Positions 24,705 through 35,250 of a stretch of DNA of 44,555 nt are shown piece by piece. How positions within the stretch are numbered: the first letter of the stretch is position 1; every line of letters starts with the position of its first letter. The stretch lies in the NCBI RefSeq assembly GCF_003977685.1, contig NZ_RYZH01000053.1, positions 1 through 44,555 on the forward strand, given 5' to 3'. The notes under the pieces were generated by a model, which had not been told where the DNA came from, made no database searches, and worked only from the letters and a program-made list of their open reading frames with translations. This stretch comes from Tautonia sociabilis. GTDB taxonomy: Bacteria; Planctomycetota; Planctomycetia; Isosphaerales; Isosphaeraceae. The position numbers and the translations under genes were made by a program.

Positions 24705-27700
24705 CTAGAACAACCACTGCTGATACTTCTTGCGGCGCTGCTCGCGTGGTGCAAGCCTCGTTGTTGCGACGGGCTCCACGATCTTTGGCGCTCGCTCGAA
24801 GGCTGTGGCTTGCGTCTTCACAACCGGCGCCATCACCTCCTCGGTCAGCTCGGCGACGGCCGGTTCGGGTACAGCGGCTTCCCGACGAGTAAGTATCCGC
24901 GTCGTGACCGGGCGTTCCGCCGCGGCAACCCGGCTTCCCTCACGCCGAACGGGGGCCGCCTCGACCGCGTGCGTGGCCCGAAGCTCCCGGATGCGCCGGG
25001 CGAGCTCCGCGCTCGATGCCGCGGTCGACCCGTTCTGGTCTCCCGTCGTGACCGCGAGGGCCACCCTCAATTCATCGCGCAGGCCCGAAAGCTCCGTCAT
25101 GTACGCCTCGTGCGTGAAGCGAGCCCCGAGCCGCGCCTCGTAGTCCCGGAGCTGGCCCTCCGCCACCGCCAGCTCGCGGCCGAGGTCCTCTCGGCGCAGT
25201 TCGTAGGTCGCCACGAGCCGATCCAGGGCGTTCAGGACCGCCCGCGGGCCATGGGCATCGCGTGAGAGCGTCGCGTGCCGGACGGTCGCCCCCTCCAGGA
25301 ACACCTCCGGTGCACTGTGGCGATGGACGACGTAGCCGAAGGAGAGGCCGCGGAATCGGCCCAGCCAGTGGCGTCGCGTCTCCGGCACCAGCTCCGGGAT
25401 GGCTTCGAGCCAACCGCCGAGGACCGGGAGCACCTCCTCGCGGCGACAGGTCCGCTCGCCGATCACCATCGGGGCCTCGGCGTGGGCTTGGAGAGTCCCC
25501 ATGTCGGCCGTCAGATCCGCGAGGCGTTTGGTGAGTCGGGCGATCGTCTCGGGCAGCTCGCGCACGCTCCGGCGGGCGAGGAACTGCTCGTCGGTGTGGT
25601 GCTTCCGCAGGGTCGAGAGCCGCTGGAGATCGGCCTCGGCCTCGGCCAGAGTCAGCACCGCCGGATTGCCCGAGGCGATCGCCTTCACCTCCGCATAGGA
25701 CAGCTCCTGGCCGCCGATGTCATCGGCCCGGCGCACGGCGCTGTCCCCGGTCATCACCTGGGCGATGAACCGGGCCTTGGTCTCCAGCGCCTGCCACATG
25801 TAGGCGTCGAAGGAGCCCTCGGTCACGTAGCGGAAGATGGCGACCTCCTCGTTCTCGTTCCCCTGGCGGAGGATCCGCCCCTCGCGCTGCTCGACCTCGG
25901 CCGGTTTCCACGGGGCGTCCAGGTGATGCAGGGCCACCAGCCGCCGCTGGACGTTGGTGCCGGTCCCCATCTTCTGCGTGCTGCCGATGAGGACGCGAAC
26001 CGTGCCGTTTCTGACCCGATCGAAGAGGGCTTGCTTCTTCGCGTCCGTGTCGGCCTCCCCGATCGCGGCGATCTGCCCCCGGGGGATGCCGCGGGCGACG
26101 AGCTTGGTCACCAGCTCCTCATAGACCGAGTAGCCCCACGGCGTCGGATTGACGCCGATGTCGCAGAAGATCAGCTGCGTGCCGCGAGTCGGGGTGCTCT
26201 CGGCCCAGATGCGGGCCGCGTTCGCGACCAGGGCCTCGATCTTCGAGTCGGGCGATTCCGGCGCGCCGCCTGAGATCAGCCGGGCGTCGAGCGCGAGCTT
26301 GCGGCCGTCGGTCGTGATGGCCAGCGCATTGTCTTCTCTGGGGTCCACCTTCTGCGTCCGCAGCCGCTCGTAGCGTTCGACGAGCGATTGTTGGATAACG
26401 CGCTGCTCGTCCGACATGGGGCAGGACACGACGGTCGCCTTGCCTCCCTGGAGTCTCGGGCGCGGCAGATCGAGCATCTCGGCCGTCTGAACGTCCGAGA
26501 AGGCCCGAAACATCTGCTGCAACTCGGGCAGGTTCGTGAACTTCGCGAACCGGCTCCGCGGCCTCAAGGAAGACCCGTCGGGCGAAAGCTCCATCGTGTC
26601 CACCACCTCGCCGAACGTGGCCGCCCAGGCGTCGAAGTGCTCGATGCCGCGTCCCGCGAGGCCCTCGGGGTCGAGGAACCGCTGCATCGTGTACATCTCG
26701 ACCATCGTGTTCGAGATGGGCGTGCCCGTCGCGAAGGTGAGGCCGTGCCCCGGGTGCTGTTCGCCCAGGTAGTGGGCCTTCATGTAGAGGTCGAAGGCCC
26801 GCTCCGAGCCCCCGGTCTGGATGCCGGCCACGCGCTCCATCTTGGTCGGCGTCTCGAGGTTCTTGAAATGATGCGCCTCGTCGATGAAGAGGTGGTCGAC
26901 GCCGAGCTCGTCGAAGACCAGCCCGTCGTCCTTCTTGTCCTCGGCCAGGAGGTCCTTGAGCCGCTCCTCGCGCCGGACCTTCTGCTTCTCGATGGTCTTG
27001 ATGATGTTCCGGTGATTCGAGGACGAACCGTGGCTCGCCGCGTCCCGCAACAGCTCGTCGTATTCGGCGATCTGCGCACGAAGGAACCGCGCCTGGTAGT
27101 CCCGCGACATCCCGATGCGCTCGAAGCTGCTGTGCGTCACGACGATGCCGTCCCACGAGCCGCTGGCGATCTGGGCGGTGAGCCGCTTCCTCCGCTCCCG
27201 CGTGAAATCGTCCTTCGTCGCCACGAGGAGCTTCGCGTTCGGGTAGAGCTGGGCGAACTCGCGGGCGAACTGCTCCAGCACGTGGTTCGGCACGACGTAC
27301 ATCGGCTTCCGGGCGAGGCCTGCCTCCTTGAGCTTCATGCCCGTGGCGGCCATCGTGAACGTCTTCCCCGCCCCGACGACGTGGGCAAGCAAGGTGTTTC
27401 CCGCGCTCATCCCCCGCCAGACGGCGTCCCTCTGATGTGGATGCAGCGTGATGGCCCGGTTCAGCCCGGGGAAGTCGAGGTGCGAGCCGTCGAAGACGCG
27501 CGGGCGCAGGTTGTTGTAGGTGTCGTTGTAGAGGCGCACCAGCCGCTCGGCCCGCTCGGGCTCGGCGAAGACCCACGAGCGGAATGCCTCCTTGATGCGG
27601 CGCTGCTTCTCGCGGGCGGCGAGCGTCTCGTCCCGGTTGACCACGCGCTGCTCGCGGTCGCCGTGATTGATGGTGTCGTAGATGACCGGGGTCTTCAGGT

Positions 27701-30170
27701 TCAACGCCTGCTCCAGGAGCATGGTGCCGTTCGCGCGAGCGGTCCCGTAGTCGCTCGTCGCGGCGACTGAAGCTGCGGCCGAGTAATCCGCCTCGATGCT
27801 CCAGAGGGCATCCTTCTTGAGGTGCCCGACCCGGACCGCCGAGGCGGGCACGCCGAACAGGTGCGCGGCGAACGCCCGGACGTCGTCCTCGGGGATCCAG
27901 GGGGCCCCGAGGTTGGCGTCGATGTCGCCGGGCAGCACGTCCTCCGGCTGCACGGTCCGCAGCGCCTCGGCGTTCCGCCGGTACTCCTCCCCTGCCCGCT
28001 CGGCGACGGCGAGCTTCGCACGCACGTTGCCGGAGAGGTACTCGTCGGCCGTCTGCCACGTCCGGGATAGCGGGTCGTGGTAGATGAGGTCGGAGAGCTC
28101 CTCCACGACCTTCGCCTCGGACGCCCCGTAGAGCGTCGCGATGAACGGGACATCGACCGCGCCGCGTTGGTCGAGCGAGACCAGCAGCCCCTCCTCGGCG
28201 GTCTTGACCGCGGTGACGGGCGGGGGCCGGCCCACGACGTCGCGGTGCATGATGGCGGCCTTCGTCGCCGTTCCCGAGACGGGGTCGCAGTCCTCCAGCG
28301 ACATCACCAGCATCGCGTCCGGGTCCTCGCGGAACTTCACCAGGTTCGGCATGCGGGTGATGACCCTGCCGTCCTTCGACTCGCTGAAGGTCGTCTTGTT
28401 GATCAGGCCAAAGGCGGCGACGAACCGGTCGTAGGCGTCATTGAGCGACCGTCGGGCCTCATCCCGGAGCTCCTCGGCCCAGCCCTCGTTCTGCGACTGC
28501 AGGACCCGCCGGGCCTCATCCCGGAGCCCGATGAGGCGTGCGAGCCTCCGGCCCGTCATGGTGCCGCCCGCCTTGAGCCTCGTCCCGCCGTAGGCCACCG
28601 GCTCCGAGCGGCCGTCCACGCACTGATAGATCTGGCGGTCCTCGCCGACGAAGAAACTCCCCTCGACGATGTGCTTCATCGGCGGCGGGAGCGTCGCAAC
28701 CCTCGGGGCCTGACTTGCGGGCCGCATCGCCGCGGTGGTCTCGAACCGCGGCAGGCGTTCGATGGCCGCGCGCAGCTGCTCGGCTAGGTCGCCGCGGCCG
28801 AGGACGCTGTAGCCCTGTGCTCCCCCGTAGATCCGGTCCTTGCGGCTCCAGGTGCCGAGCACCATCTCCGGGTGCTCGTGGAAGTAGCGGTTGATCGGGA
28901 CCTCGACGCCCTCGATGATCAGCGGGGCCATTTCGAGCCAGGCCGCATCGGCGTGGCGCGGCGGCTCCTCGGGTCCGCGGCGTCGCAGGAAGACGATGTC
29001 CGTTACCACGCTCGTCCCCTCGCGTCGGAACGCCTCCGAGGGGAGCCGGATGGCCCCGAGGAAGTCCGCCTTCTCGGCTAGCCGCTCGCGCACGGCGGCG
29101 TTCTGCTTGTCGAGCGTGTAGTGGGTCGTGACCAGGGCCAGCACGCCTCCGGGCTTGAGGCCGTCGAGCGACTTGGCGAAGAAGAAATCATGTAAGGCCA
29201 GCCGCGAACCCCGGTAATCGAGCGTCACGTCGGCGAACGGCGGGTTGCCGATCACGGCGTCGAGCGTCCCCTCCGGCAGCCGCGTGTCGCGGAAGTCCTC
29301 GATGCGGATGTCGTGCTCGGGGTGCAGGGCCCGCGCGATGCGGCCCGAGAGGTCGTCGAGCTCGACGGCGAGGAACCGCATGTCCCGGGGGGCATGGCGG
29401 AGGAAGTGGCCGCTGCCGCAGCCCGGTTCCAGCACGAGTGCGTCCGGGGGCACGCCCAGGCGGGCCAGCGCCCCGTACATCGCCGCGATGACTGTCGGCG
29501 ACGTGTAGAAGGCGTTGAACGTCGTCCGTTTCGCACTGGCGTACTCCTCGGGGGACAGCAGCCGCAGGAGTTCCTCGCCGAGGGCCTCCCAGGAGAGGGA
29601 CTTGTACTGGCCGCTCACCGGGTCGGGGAAGAGCGTCAAGGCGACCGCGCCGAACCCGCCGAAGCGAGCCAGGGCGTCGCGTTCCTCGGCGTCCGGGAGT
29701 CGATGCTCGGCCTCGATGTGCTTGAGCACCCGGATGGCCTGGAGGATGTCGCGGGCCTTGCCCATCGCGCCGCCGGCCACCGGCTCCGCCGGCAGGTCCG
29801 GCCGCGCCTCGGGCCGGGGCTGGTGCGGTTCCGGCTCGATCCGGGGCAGCGTGTGGTCGGCCAGCGTGGGAGGCCCTTCGCTGCCCCGGCCGGTGCGGCG
29901 CTCCGGTGCGACCGGCCGCGTGGTGGGCGCGCCGAACGGGAGCAGCGGCTGCGGGCTTGCGGATCGGTGCGGGCGGGGACGGTCGTGGTCCCACGGCCGC
30001 GGCGGGAGTCGGAGTTGGTCCTCGGGCGGCGTGCCCGGCCCATCGTGCGGCCGCGGCGTGCCGTCGGCCGACGAGGGTCGGTGGAGCTCTTCGAGGACCT
30101 GGTCCGAGAAGAGTGGGTACCGCGGGTCTCGGGGGCTGCACTGTGGGTTCTTTGGGGGGTCCGGCCGCAT
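24705..30170 (-). CDS. Giant DNA methylase-SNF2 helicase fusion (DarB-like)
   Basis: About 1,821 aa. A Pro/Arg-rich amino tail of roughly 130 residues precedes an N6-adenine methylase: motif I LVLEPGCGSGHFLRH and motif IV VIGNPPFADVT (encoded near 29,240). A long linker leads to an SNF2/DEAD-like helicase: Walker A LAHVVGAGKTFTM (near 27,370), DEAH in HLFIDEAHHFKN (near 26,880), FATGTPISNTM, and motif VI QREGRILRQGN. The carboxyl 350 residues are helical. This order is that of phage P1 DarB, an antirestriction protein, and of large methylase-helicases on plasmids and integrative elements. No nuclease domain is visible. ATG 30170 is chosen; the frame opens to a TTG at 30215, so the start is uncertain. 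Confidence 0.85.
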   Translation of the reverse strand: MRPDPPKNPQCSPRDPRYPLFSDQVLEELHRPSSADGTPRPHDGPGTPPEDQLRLPPRPWDHDRPRPHRSASPQPLLPFGAPTTRPVAPERRTGRGSEGPPTLADHTLPRIEPEPHQPRPEARPDLPAEPVAGGAMGKARDILQAIRVLKHIEAEHRLPDAEERDALARFGGFGAVALTLFPDPVSGQYKSLSWEALGEELLRLLSPEEYASAKRTTFNAFYTSPTVIAAMYGALARLGVPPDALVLEPGCGSGHFLRHAPRDMRFLAVELDDLSGRIARALHPEHDIRIEDFRDTRLPEGTLDAVIGNPPFADVTLDYRGSRLALHDFFFAKSLDGLKPGGVLALVTTHYTLDKQNAAVRERLAEKADFLGAIRLPSEAFRREGTSVVTDIVFLRRRGPEEPPRHADAAWLEMAPLIIEGVEVPINRYFHEHPEMVLGTWSRKDRIYGGAQGYSVLGRGDLAEQLRAAIERLPRFETTAAMRPASQAPRVATLPPPMKHIVEGSFFVGEDRQIYQCVDGRSEPVAYGGTRLKAGGTMTGRRLARLIGLRDEARRVLQSQNEGWAEELRDEARRSLNDAYDRFVAAFGLINKTTFSESKDGRVITRMPNLVKFREDPDAMLVMSLEDCDPVSGTATKAAIMHRDVVGRPPPVTAVKTAEEGLLVSLDQRGAVDVPFIATLYGASEAKVVEELSDLIYHDPLSRTWQTADEYLSGNVRAKLAVAERAGEEYRRNAEALRTVQPEDVLPGDIDANLGAPWIPEDDVRAFAAHLFGVPASAVRVGHLKKDALWSIEADYSAAASVAATSDYGTARANGTMLLEQALNLKTPVIYDTINHGDREQRVVNRDETLAAREKQRRIKEAFRSWVFAEPERAERLVRLYNDTYNNLRPRVFDGSHLDFPGLNRAITLHPHQRDAVWRGMSAGNTLLAHVVGAGKTFTMAATGMKLKEAGLARKPMYVVPNHVLEQFAREFAQLYPNAKLLVATKDDFTRERRKRLTAQIASGSWDGIVVTHSSFERIGMSRDYQARFLRAQIAEYDELLRDAASHGSSSNHRNIIKTIEKQKVRREERLKDLLAEDKKDDGLVFDELGVDHLFIDEAHHFKNLETPTKMERVAGIQTGGSERAFDLYMKAHYLGEQHPGHGLTFATGTPISNTMVEMYTMQRFLDPEGLAGRGIEHFDAWAATFGEVVDTMELSPDGSSLRPRSRFAKFTNLPELQQMFRAFSDVQTAEMLDLPRPRLQGGKATVVSCPMSDEQRVIQQSLVERYERLRTQKVDPREDNALAITTDGRKLALDARLISGGAPESPDSKIEALVANAARIWAESTPTRGTQLIFCDIGVNPTPWGYSVYEELVTKLVARGIPRGQIAAIGEADTDAKKQALFDRVRNGTVRVLIGSTQKMGTGTNVQRRLVALHHLDAPWKPAEVEQREGRILRQGNENEEVAIFRYVTEGSFDAYMWQALETKARFIAQVMTGDSAVRRADDIGGQELSYAEVKAIASGNPAVLTLAEAEADLQRLSTLRKHHTDEQFLARRSVRELPETIARLTKRLADLTADMGTLQAHAEAPMVIGERTCRREEVLPVLGGWLEAIPELVPETRRHWLGRFRGLSFGYVVHRHSAPEVFLEGATVRHATLSRDAHGPRAVLNALDRLVATYELRREDLGRELAVAEGQLRDYEARLGARFTHEAYMTELSGLRDELRVALAVTTGDQNGSTAASSAELARRIRELRATHAVEAAPVRREGSRVAAAERPVTTRILTRREAAVPEPAVAELTEEVMAPVVKTQATAFERAPKIVEPVATTRLAPREQRRKKYQQWLF

Positions 30171-30224
30171 CAGGCCGGACCATCGCACGGCGCGTCCGCG
30201 GCGTGCAAGGTGCAATCGCTCCTG

Positions 30225-30315
30225 TCAGGCCCACCACCGATTGCGGGCCCACGCGAGGAACGCGGCCCGGCGCTCGGCGTCCCAGACGGCCAGCGCTTCG
30301 ATCACATCGAACCGG
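30225..30315 (-). pseudogene. Decayed duplicate of the small tryptophan-rich gene
   Basis: The minus strand encodes RFDVIEALAVWDAERRAAFLAWARNRWWA then a stop at 30225. It clearly matches the carboxyl end of the neighbouring gene at 30337 (HFDLMKALSTWDEAHHRAFLTWAAEPWWP). Only about 28 codons remain and no start is visible, so this is a truncated tandem copy. Confidence 0.6.
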
Positions 30316-30336
30316 CTCCGGGTTCGGAATCCCGCG

Positions 30337-30630
30337 TCAGGGCCACCAGGGCTCGGCAGCCCAGGTGAGGAATGCCCGGTGGTGCGCCTCGTCCCACGTG
30401 CTCAGAGCCTTCATCAGGTCGAAGTGTCCGCAGTCCCAAGCAGACCCGGAGTCCCAGACCGCGAGGATGAAGCAGGCGGCCTGGCGTTCGCCGCTGCTGA
30501 CGACGGACGCAGCCCAGGAGTCGAGGTTCCTCGGCTCCCAGGGCTTGATCCCGGGCGCCCCGACGAGGCTGCTGGGAAAGGTCCGGGCGAGTTCCGCGAT
30601 GCGCTCTTCTGGGGTCCGTTGCACTGTCAT
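30337..30630 (-). CDS. Small tryptophan-rich protein, unknown function
   Basis: A 97-aa protein with ATG 30630 (MTVQRTPEERIAEL). The frame is open further upstream to 30783, but that part looks non-coding. The visible pattern is an amino helix, a middle with WAASVVSSGERQAACFILAVWDS, and a carboxyl motif F-D-x-x-x-A-L-x-x-W-D-x-x-x-x-x-A-F-L-x-W-A-x-x-x-W-W. The same carboxyl motif recurs in a decayed copy immediately downstream, which supports it as a real gene. It precedes the methylase-helicase gene on the same strand. No family recognised. Confidence 0.6.
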   Translation of the reverse strand: MTVQRTPEERIAELARTFPSSLVGAPGIKPWEPRNLDSWAASVVSSGERQAACFILAVWDSGSAWDCGHFDLMKALSTWDEAHHRAFLTWAAEPWWP

Positions 30631-31169
30631 GGCTTGCACTTCACTACCATGCAATGACGGCCCGCGTATAGAGCTCGCTGGCCGGCCACCGACAGCTTCG
30701 CCTTGAGGAAACCACTCGGCCGTGGCTTCGCCCCCCTGCGGGTCCTTCTGCTGTCTAGAGATCGCGAACGACTCCGCGTGCAATCATGCATCATTAAGTC
30801 GAGCCATCCCCGGAAACGCTAGGCCCCGTGGCCGTTGCCTGCTTCGACCTCGGGGCCCGGACGCTCGCGGCGTTCGGGGTCTTCCCGTCGCTGGCCAGGT
30901 TTGCGGCGGCGCTCGATGCGGAATGCCGGTTCCTCGGCCACCGCGTCGCGACCTCTGTCGCCGCCGACTAGGCTGGATTTGGCATCGTGGCCTGCCGGAG
31001 GCATCCTCCGGGGTCAATGGGGCCGCACTCTTTGTAGGTTATGTAGGGCGTTATGACCTACTATCAGAACCCAGGGCGGGGGGCTTGAAGTCTCGGGCGA
31101 GCCGGGAGTGCGGTCGAGATGCCGGTGCCGGCTCGGCGGTTCGATCTCTGCAATCGACACCGCCGGTCA
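30631..31169. other. Intergenic, about 540 bp, no convincing gene
   Basis: Lies between the five-gene ubiquitin-like operon and the small tryptophan-rich gene. One short plus-strand frame (GTG 30828 to TAG 30971, 47 aa) is open, but has no good ribosome site or family. An imperfect inverted repeat (GTAGGTTAT at 31034, ATGACCTAC at 31053) could be a terminator or operator. Confidence 0.4.
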
Positions 31170-32108
31170 TCATGCCGCTTCGGATTGGCGGTCCAGCAGC
31201 GCCCGGACCCGAGCGTGCCAGCCGGGCATGTGAATGATCCGGTCCTTCTGCAGGTTGTGGTCGAGGATGGCAGCCTTGGTCATCTGCGAAAGGGTCTGCC
31301 AGTCGTTCTCAAATACATAGGTCGCATTGTGCTTATAGACGCTCTCGCAGACGTAGAGATTGAGCTGCGGGAACCCGAAGATGACATAGCCACTGAATCC
31401 GGCACGCCCCACGGCCGCGAACGACGGTCCGAAGGAATTAATGTAATCGAGGTTGTTGCGAAAGGCGATGTTCCCGTCGCTGTCGAATCGCTTGATGACG
31501 TCCCTCAGGCGGGCCGCCAACTCGCCCCAGGGCCTGACGCCCGGGGGCAGAACGTGCCAGTTCAGCCGCCTCACCTCGACCCGGATGATCGCGTCGAGGT
31601 CCTGGTCCAGGACGTGGCATTCCCCGAAGAGTTCCAGGTAGAGGTTGATGACGTGCAGGCAGCTCGCGTCATTCTGCTCGGAAAAGGTGATCGGATCGGC
31701 GACGATGATGCTCTGACCGTCCGTCTTCGTGGCCACCCCGAGCTCGACGCTCGGCGGCGGGATGAACGTGCGCGGGTAGCGTTGGTAGGGGATGTCTTTG
31801 ATGTCGGAGCGCTCGACCTTATCCTGGCCGTGCCACTCGACCCAATGCCACTCCCGCTGGCGATAGACCGTCTCCTTGGGCTGGTCGCGATGGACGATGA
31901 ACTTCCCCTCCGCGTTGAACCTGCTGACCGGGCCCCGGATGCTCGGCAGGACCGACGAGCCCGACTCGCAAGGCGTGGGGAAGCCGGCCCCCGCGACCGC
32001 TCCGGCCAGATCGGGGAGGTTGGGCAGCGCGAAGACGAGTGTCTTTCCTCGCGGAATGCCCGGTAGGTTCAGCATGAGATTCCGAATACGTTTCTTCTTG
32101 ATGATCAT
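31170..32108 (-). CDS. Unrecognised fifth protein of the ubiquitin-like operon
   Basis: A 312-aa soluble-looking protein beginning MIIKKKRIRNLMLNLPG. ATG 32108 is chosen because GGGAGA lies 10-15 bases upstream; an alternative ATG at 32156 has no spaced ribosome site. I recognise no domain. Visible features are LPNLPDLAGAVAGAG, a tryptophan- and charge-rich middle (YRQREWHWVEWHG), PRTFIPPPSVELGV, CLHVINLYLELFGECHVLD, PPGVRPWGELAARLRDVIKRF and a carboxyl part rich in aromatic residues. It is the last gene of the operon, 80 bp after the E1 gene, on the same strand. It may be a substrate, scaffold or effector of the conjugation machinery; that is inference from position. Confidence 0.75.
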   Translation of the reverse strand: MIIKKKRIRNLMLNLPGIPRGKTLVFALPNLPDLAGAVAGAGFPTPCESGSSVLPSIRGPVSRFNAEGKFIVHRDQPKETVYRQREWHWVEWHGQDKVERSDIKDIPYQRYPRTFIPPPSVELGVATKTDGQSIIVADPITFSEQNDASCLHVINLYLELFGECHVLDQDLDAIIRVEVRRLNWHVLPPGVRPWGELAARLRDVIKRFDSDGNIAFRNNLDYINSFGPSFAAVGRAGFSGYVIFGFPQLNLYVCESVYKHNATYVFENDWQTLSQMTKAAILDHNLQKDRIIHMPGWHARVRALLDRQSEAA

Positions 32109-32190
32109 GGAACTGGTCTCCCGTGAGGAAGGATTATGATGCACGGACTCCGTCATTCCCTGGGCGAACTCATGCCCCGCGTTGAGCGTT

Positions 32191-33590
32191 TCATCGGGTG
32201 TACCCGGGGTTGAATCGGTTCGGTGTCCTGGTGGCCAAGACGGTGGCCCGGCTGCCGACGTCGCAGAGAGTCATGTCGATAACCTCGGTGGCCGGTCCCC
32301 CGTTGAGTTGCCGGAGGACCTCGGAGACCACGAGGGCCGCGGCCGTCGCCCCCACGAACGGAGCGCCGACGGTCCGCGTCGCGAGGCGGACCAGGCCGCA
32401 GGCGTCCATGCCGGAGGCCGCGAGGTCGGTGTAGGCGGTGGTCTCGGGGACCGGCTTGGTCGGATTCGCCCGCGCCCCGCCCCACTTATCCCGGGCGGTG
32501 GTTGAAGCCGGGAACGTATGGAGCCGGAGAGCGAGATACTCGGTCGGGCCCGCCCCGAGCCCGGCCTCGACGACGCAGTCGAACCCCGCGTCCTCGTAGG
32601 CGGCGCGGGCCTGGGCGTTGTCCACGCCGCCGAGAGCCAGGCGGGGCTCATCGCCGGCGACCTTGATCCCGCCGGGGAAGGTCCGCTCGACGAGGCTCGT
32701 GCGGAAGCCGCGGGCCTCGGCCCACTCGGCCATGGCGCGGGTCTTCCGCCGCCCGACCAGCCCGGGGTTGGTCAGGAGCGAGGTGCTGTCGTTGGCGAGC
32801 GTAAGCCGATCGAAGTCCTGGAGCACCAACTCGACGTCGCCGGGGCTCTCGTACGGGAGCAGGCCGAGCGTCCAGAGGTAGGCCTGGCCGAGATGACCGA
32901 GCCCGATGAGCCAGAGCCTCGAAGGGAGGACGATGGATGCGGGACCGTCCCGGACCCCTTCCCAATCGAGCCGATCGGGCGACCAGAGCGAGAGGCCGAC
33001 GGGGCGGCGTCCCGCCATCGGATTACCCCGCAGGTGCTGGAAGACTTCGGAAACGCCGATGGCGCCGGCCAGGACCGCCGCGGGGATCACCGCGTCCCGT
33101 TCGCCGAGACGCCGGTGCTCGGAAGTCGGGATCGCCCCGCCCCGCCAGCCGTCGAAGGTGACGGCGAGCGAGGGCGAACCAGGGGTAGTCTCGCCGGCGA
33201 CCGCGCCGAGGGTCAGCGTGGGCACGTCCGGGGGCACCACGGCCCCGATCCGGCCGCCGAGGAGCCGGACGGCCTGGTCGAGTCGATCGGCACCGACGAA
33301 CGGCACGCGTAGGGGGACGTCGAGCCCTCCGGCGACCTCCACGCCGCCGAGCAAGGCCCTGCGGCCCGTGTTGACGATCGTAAGCAGGGCGGCCTGGTGA
33401 GCGGCCGAGGTGCCCAGCTCGGGCCCCGCGACCACGGCCAGACGGTACGAGCGGAACAGCTCATAACCAGCCTCGACGCTCGGCACCTCGCCGGTGTCGA
33501 TCGCCATCTTGACGGCGCGATTGATGGTGTCGGCGTCCACATGGTTCACCATTTGATTAGTGTTATTCATTGATGCTGAATCAATGGCGG

Positions 33591-33594
<4 letters not shown>
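32191..33594 (-). CDS. E1-like ubiquitin-activating enzyme (ThiF/MoeB/HesA family)
   Basis: A 467-aa protein with about 220 amino-terminal residues of its own, then a ThiF-type adenylation fold. The nucleotide-binding glycine loop is LWLIGLGHLGQAYLW (231-236), the strand acid is LVLQDFDRLTLANDSTSLL (conserved Asp, Arg and Asn), and a GLGAGPTEY segment follows. Cys399 in ASGMDACGLVRLA is a candidate for the thioester to the ubiquitin-like protein. It would adenylate the double-Ubl protein and pass it to the E2. ATG 33594 overlaps the JAB stop by 4 bp (ATGA). The amino extension is not recognised and may bind the E2 or Ubl. Confidence 0.88.
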
Positions 33595-34560
<966 letters not shown>

Positions 34561-35046
34561 TCAGCCCTCGACGCGCTTGATCGGGACGAGGTCGAAACAC
34601 AGCGAGCAGCAGCCGCTGACGAAGGCGCCGATGTGGTTGTCGGGCTCCGGCCGGTCGTCGGTGCCGCAGAGCTGGAGGGCGTGCTCCGTCGCGTCCACGT
34701 GGGACATGCGGATCTTCTCGACGAAGCGACGCTTCACCCGCTCGACCGTCGCCGACGGCGGGAAGTGCATCTTCTCCGTGATGTCGTTGAAGTGGAGCGA
34801 GACGTCCACCTGGTGACAGCGGTGGACGTGGACGCGGTGGCGGTGGCCGACCCCGGCGTCGCAGAGGCGGGCCTCGTGGTCGAGCGGGCGCTCGCCGTCC
34901 ACCTCGAAGACGAGGCCCGCCTCCTTGATGTGCTCGGGGATGGCCGCGAGCTTCAGGATCTCCCGGACGGGGGCGTCGGCATCGATCTCGATGAGGTCGA
35001 TCCGGCGGCGTCCCTCGACCTGGAGGAACAGTTCGACTTTCGGCAT
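34561..35046 (-). CDS. Double ubiquitin-like (beta-grasp) protein, Bil-type
   Basis: A 161-aa protein made of two beta-grasp units: about 1-75 (KVELFLQVEGRRRIDLIEI...VREILKLAAIPEHIKEAG) and about 76-155 (RVHVHRCHQVDVSLHFNDITEKMHFPPSATVERVKRRFVEKI). It ends ...LVPIKRVEG, a single terminal Gly suitable for activation. A two-Ubl protein encoded with E1, E2 and JAB is the composition of Bil (ISG15-like) anti-phage operons, where the Ubl is conjugated to phage structural proteins. ATG 35046 has a strong GAAGGAG. It is the first gene of the operon; a promoter-like bipartite element lies at 35101-35146. Confidence 0.85.
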   Translation of the reverse strand: MPKVELFLQVEGRRRIDLIEIDADAPVREILKLAAIPEHIKEAGLVFEVDGERPLDHEARLCDAGVGHRHRVHVHRCHQVDVSLHFNDITEKMHFPPSATVERVKRRFVEKIRMSHVDATEHALQLCGTDDRPEPDNHIGAFVSGCCSLCFDLVPIKRVEG

Positions 35047-35100
35047 TCGTGGCTCCTTCGTGCGGTTGTTGGGGCGGGCTTGAGTGCCTCTCTACCCCCA

Positions 35101-35146
35101 TCAACCGGCCCGGAAGGAAGGCCGGAAGCCGTCGGCTCGATTTTTC
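35101..35146 (-). promoter_or_regulatory. Bipartite element upstream of the ubiquitin-like operon (copy U)
   Basis: On the plus strand: TCAACCGGC, 10 bp, GGCCGGAAG, CCGTCGG, then ATTTTT. The same blocks with the same 10-bp spacing occur at 40090-40136 before the sigma-like gene. It ends 54 bp from the Ubl start, a plausible promoter distance. The inner blocks are 19 bp apart start to start, as in a -35/-10 pair, but could also be an operator. Confidence 0.6.
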
Positions 35147-35250
35147 TCACCCCGTTCCTCGGTTGCCGTCGTGAGGCCCGGCCGCGGCCAAGCCGGGGCC
35201 GAATCGCGGCCCTGGCGGCGGAATCGTGGAGCGGCCGCCCAGGCCGTCAT

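Noticed and set aside
26388..27770. 460-codon plus-strand open frame opposite the methylase-helicase
   Set aside because: Antisense to conserved helicase motifs, low-complexity composition, no ribosome binding site.
30828..30971. 47-aa plus-strand frame starting at GTG
   Set aside because: Open but short, with no clear ribosome binding site, no overlap or operon partner and no family. Not enough to call a gene.
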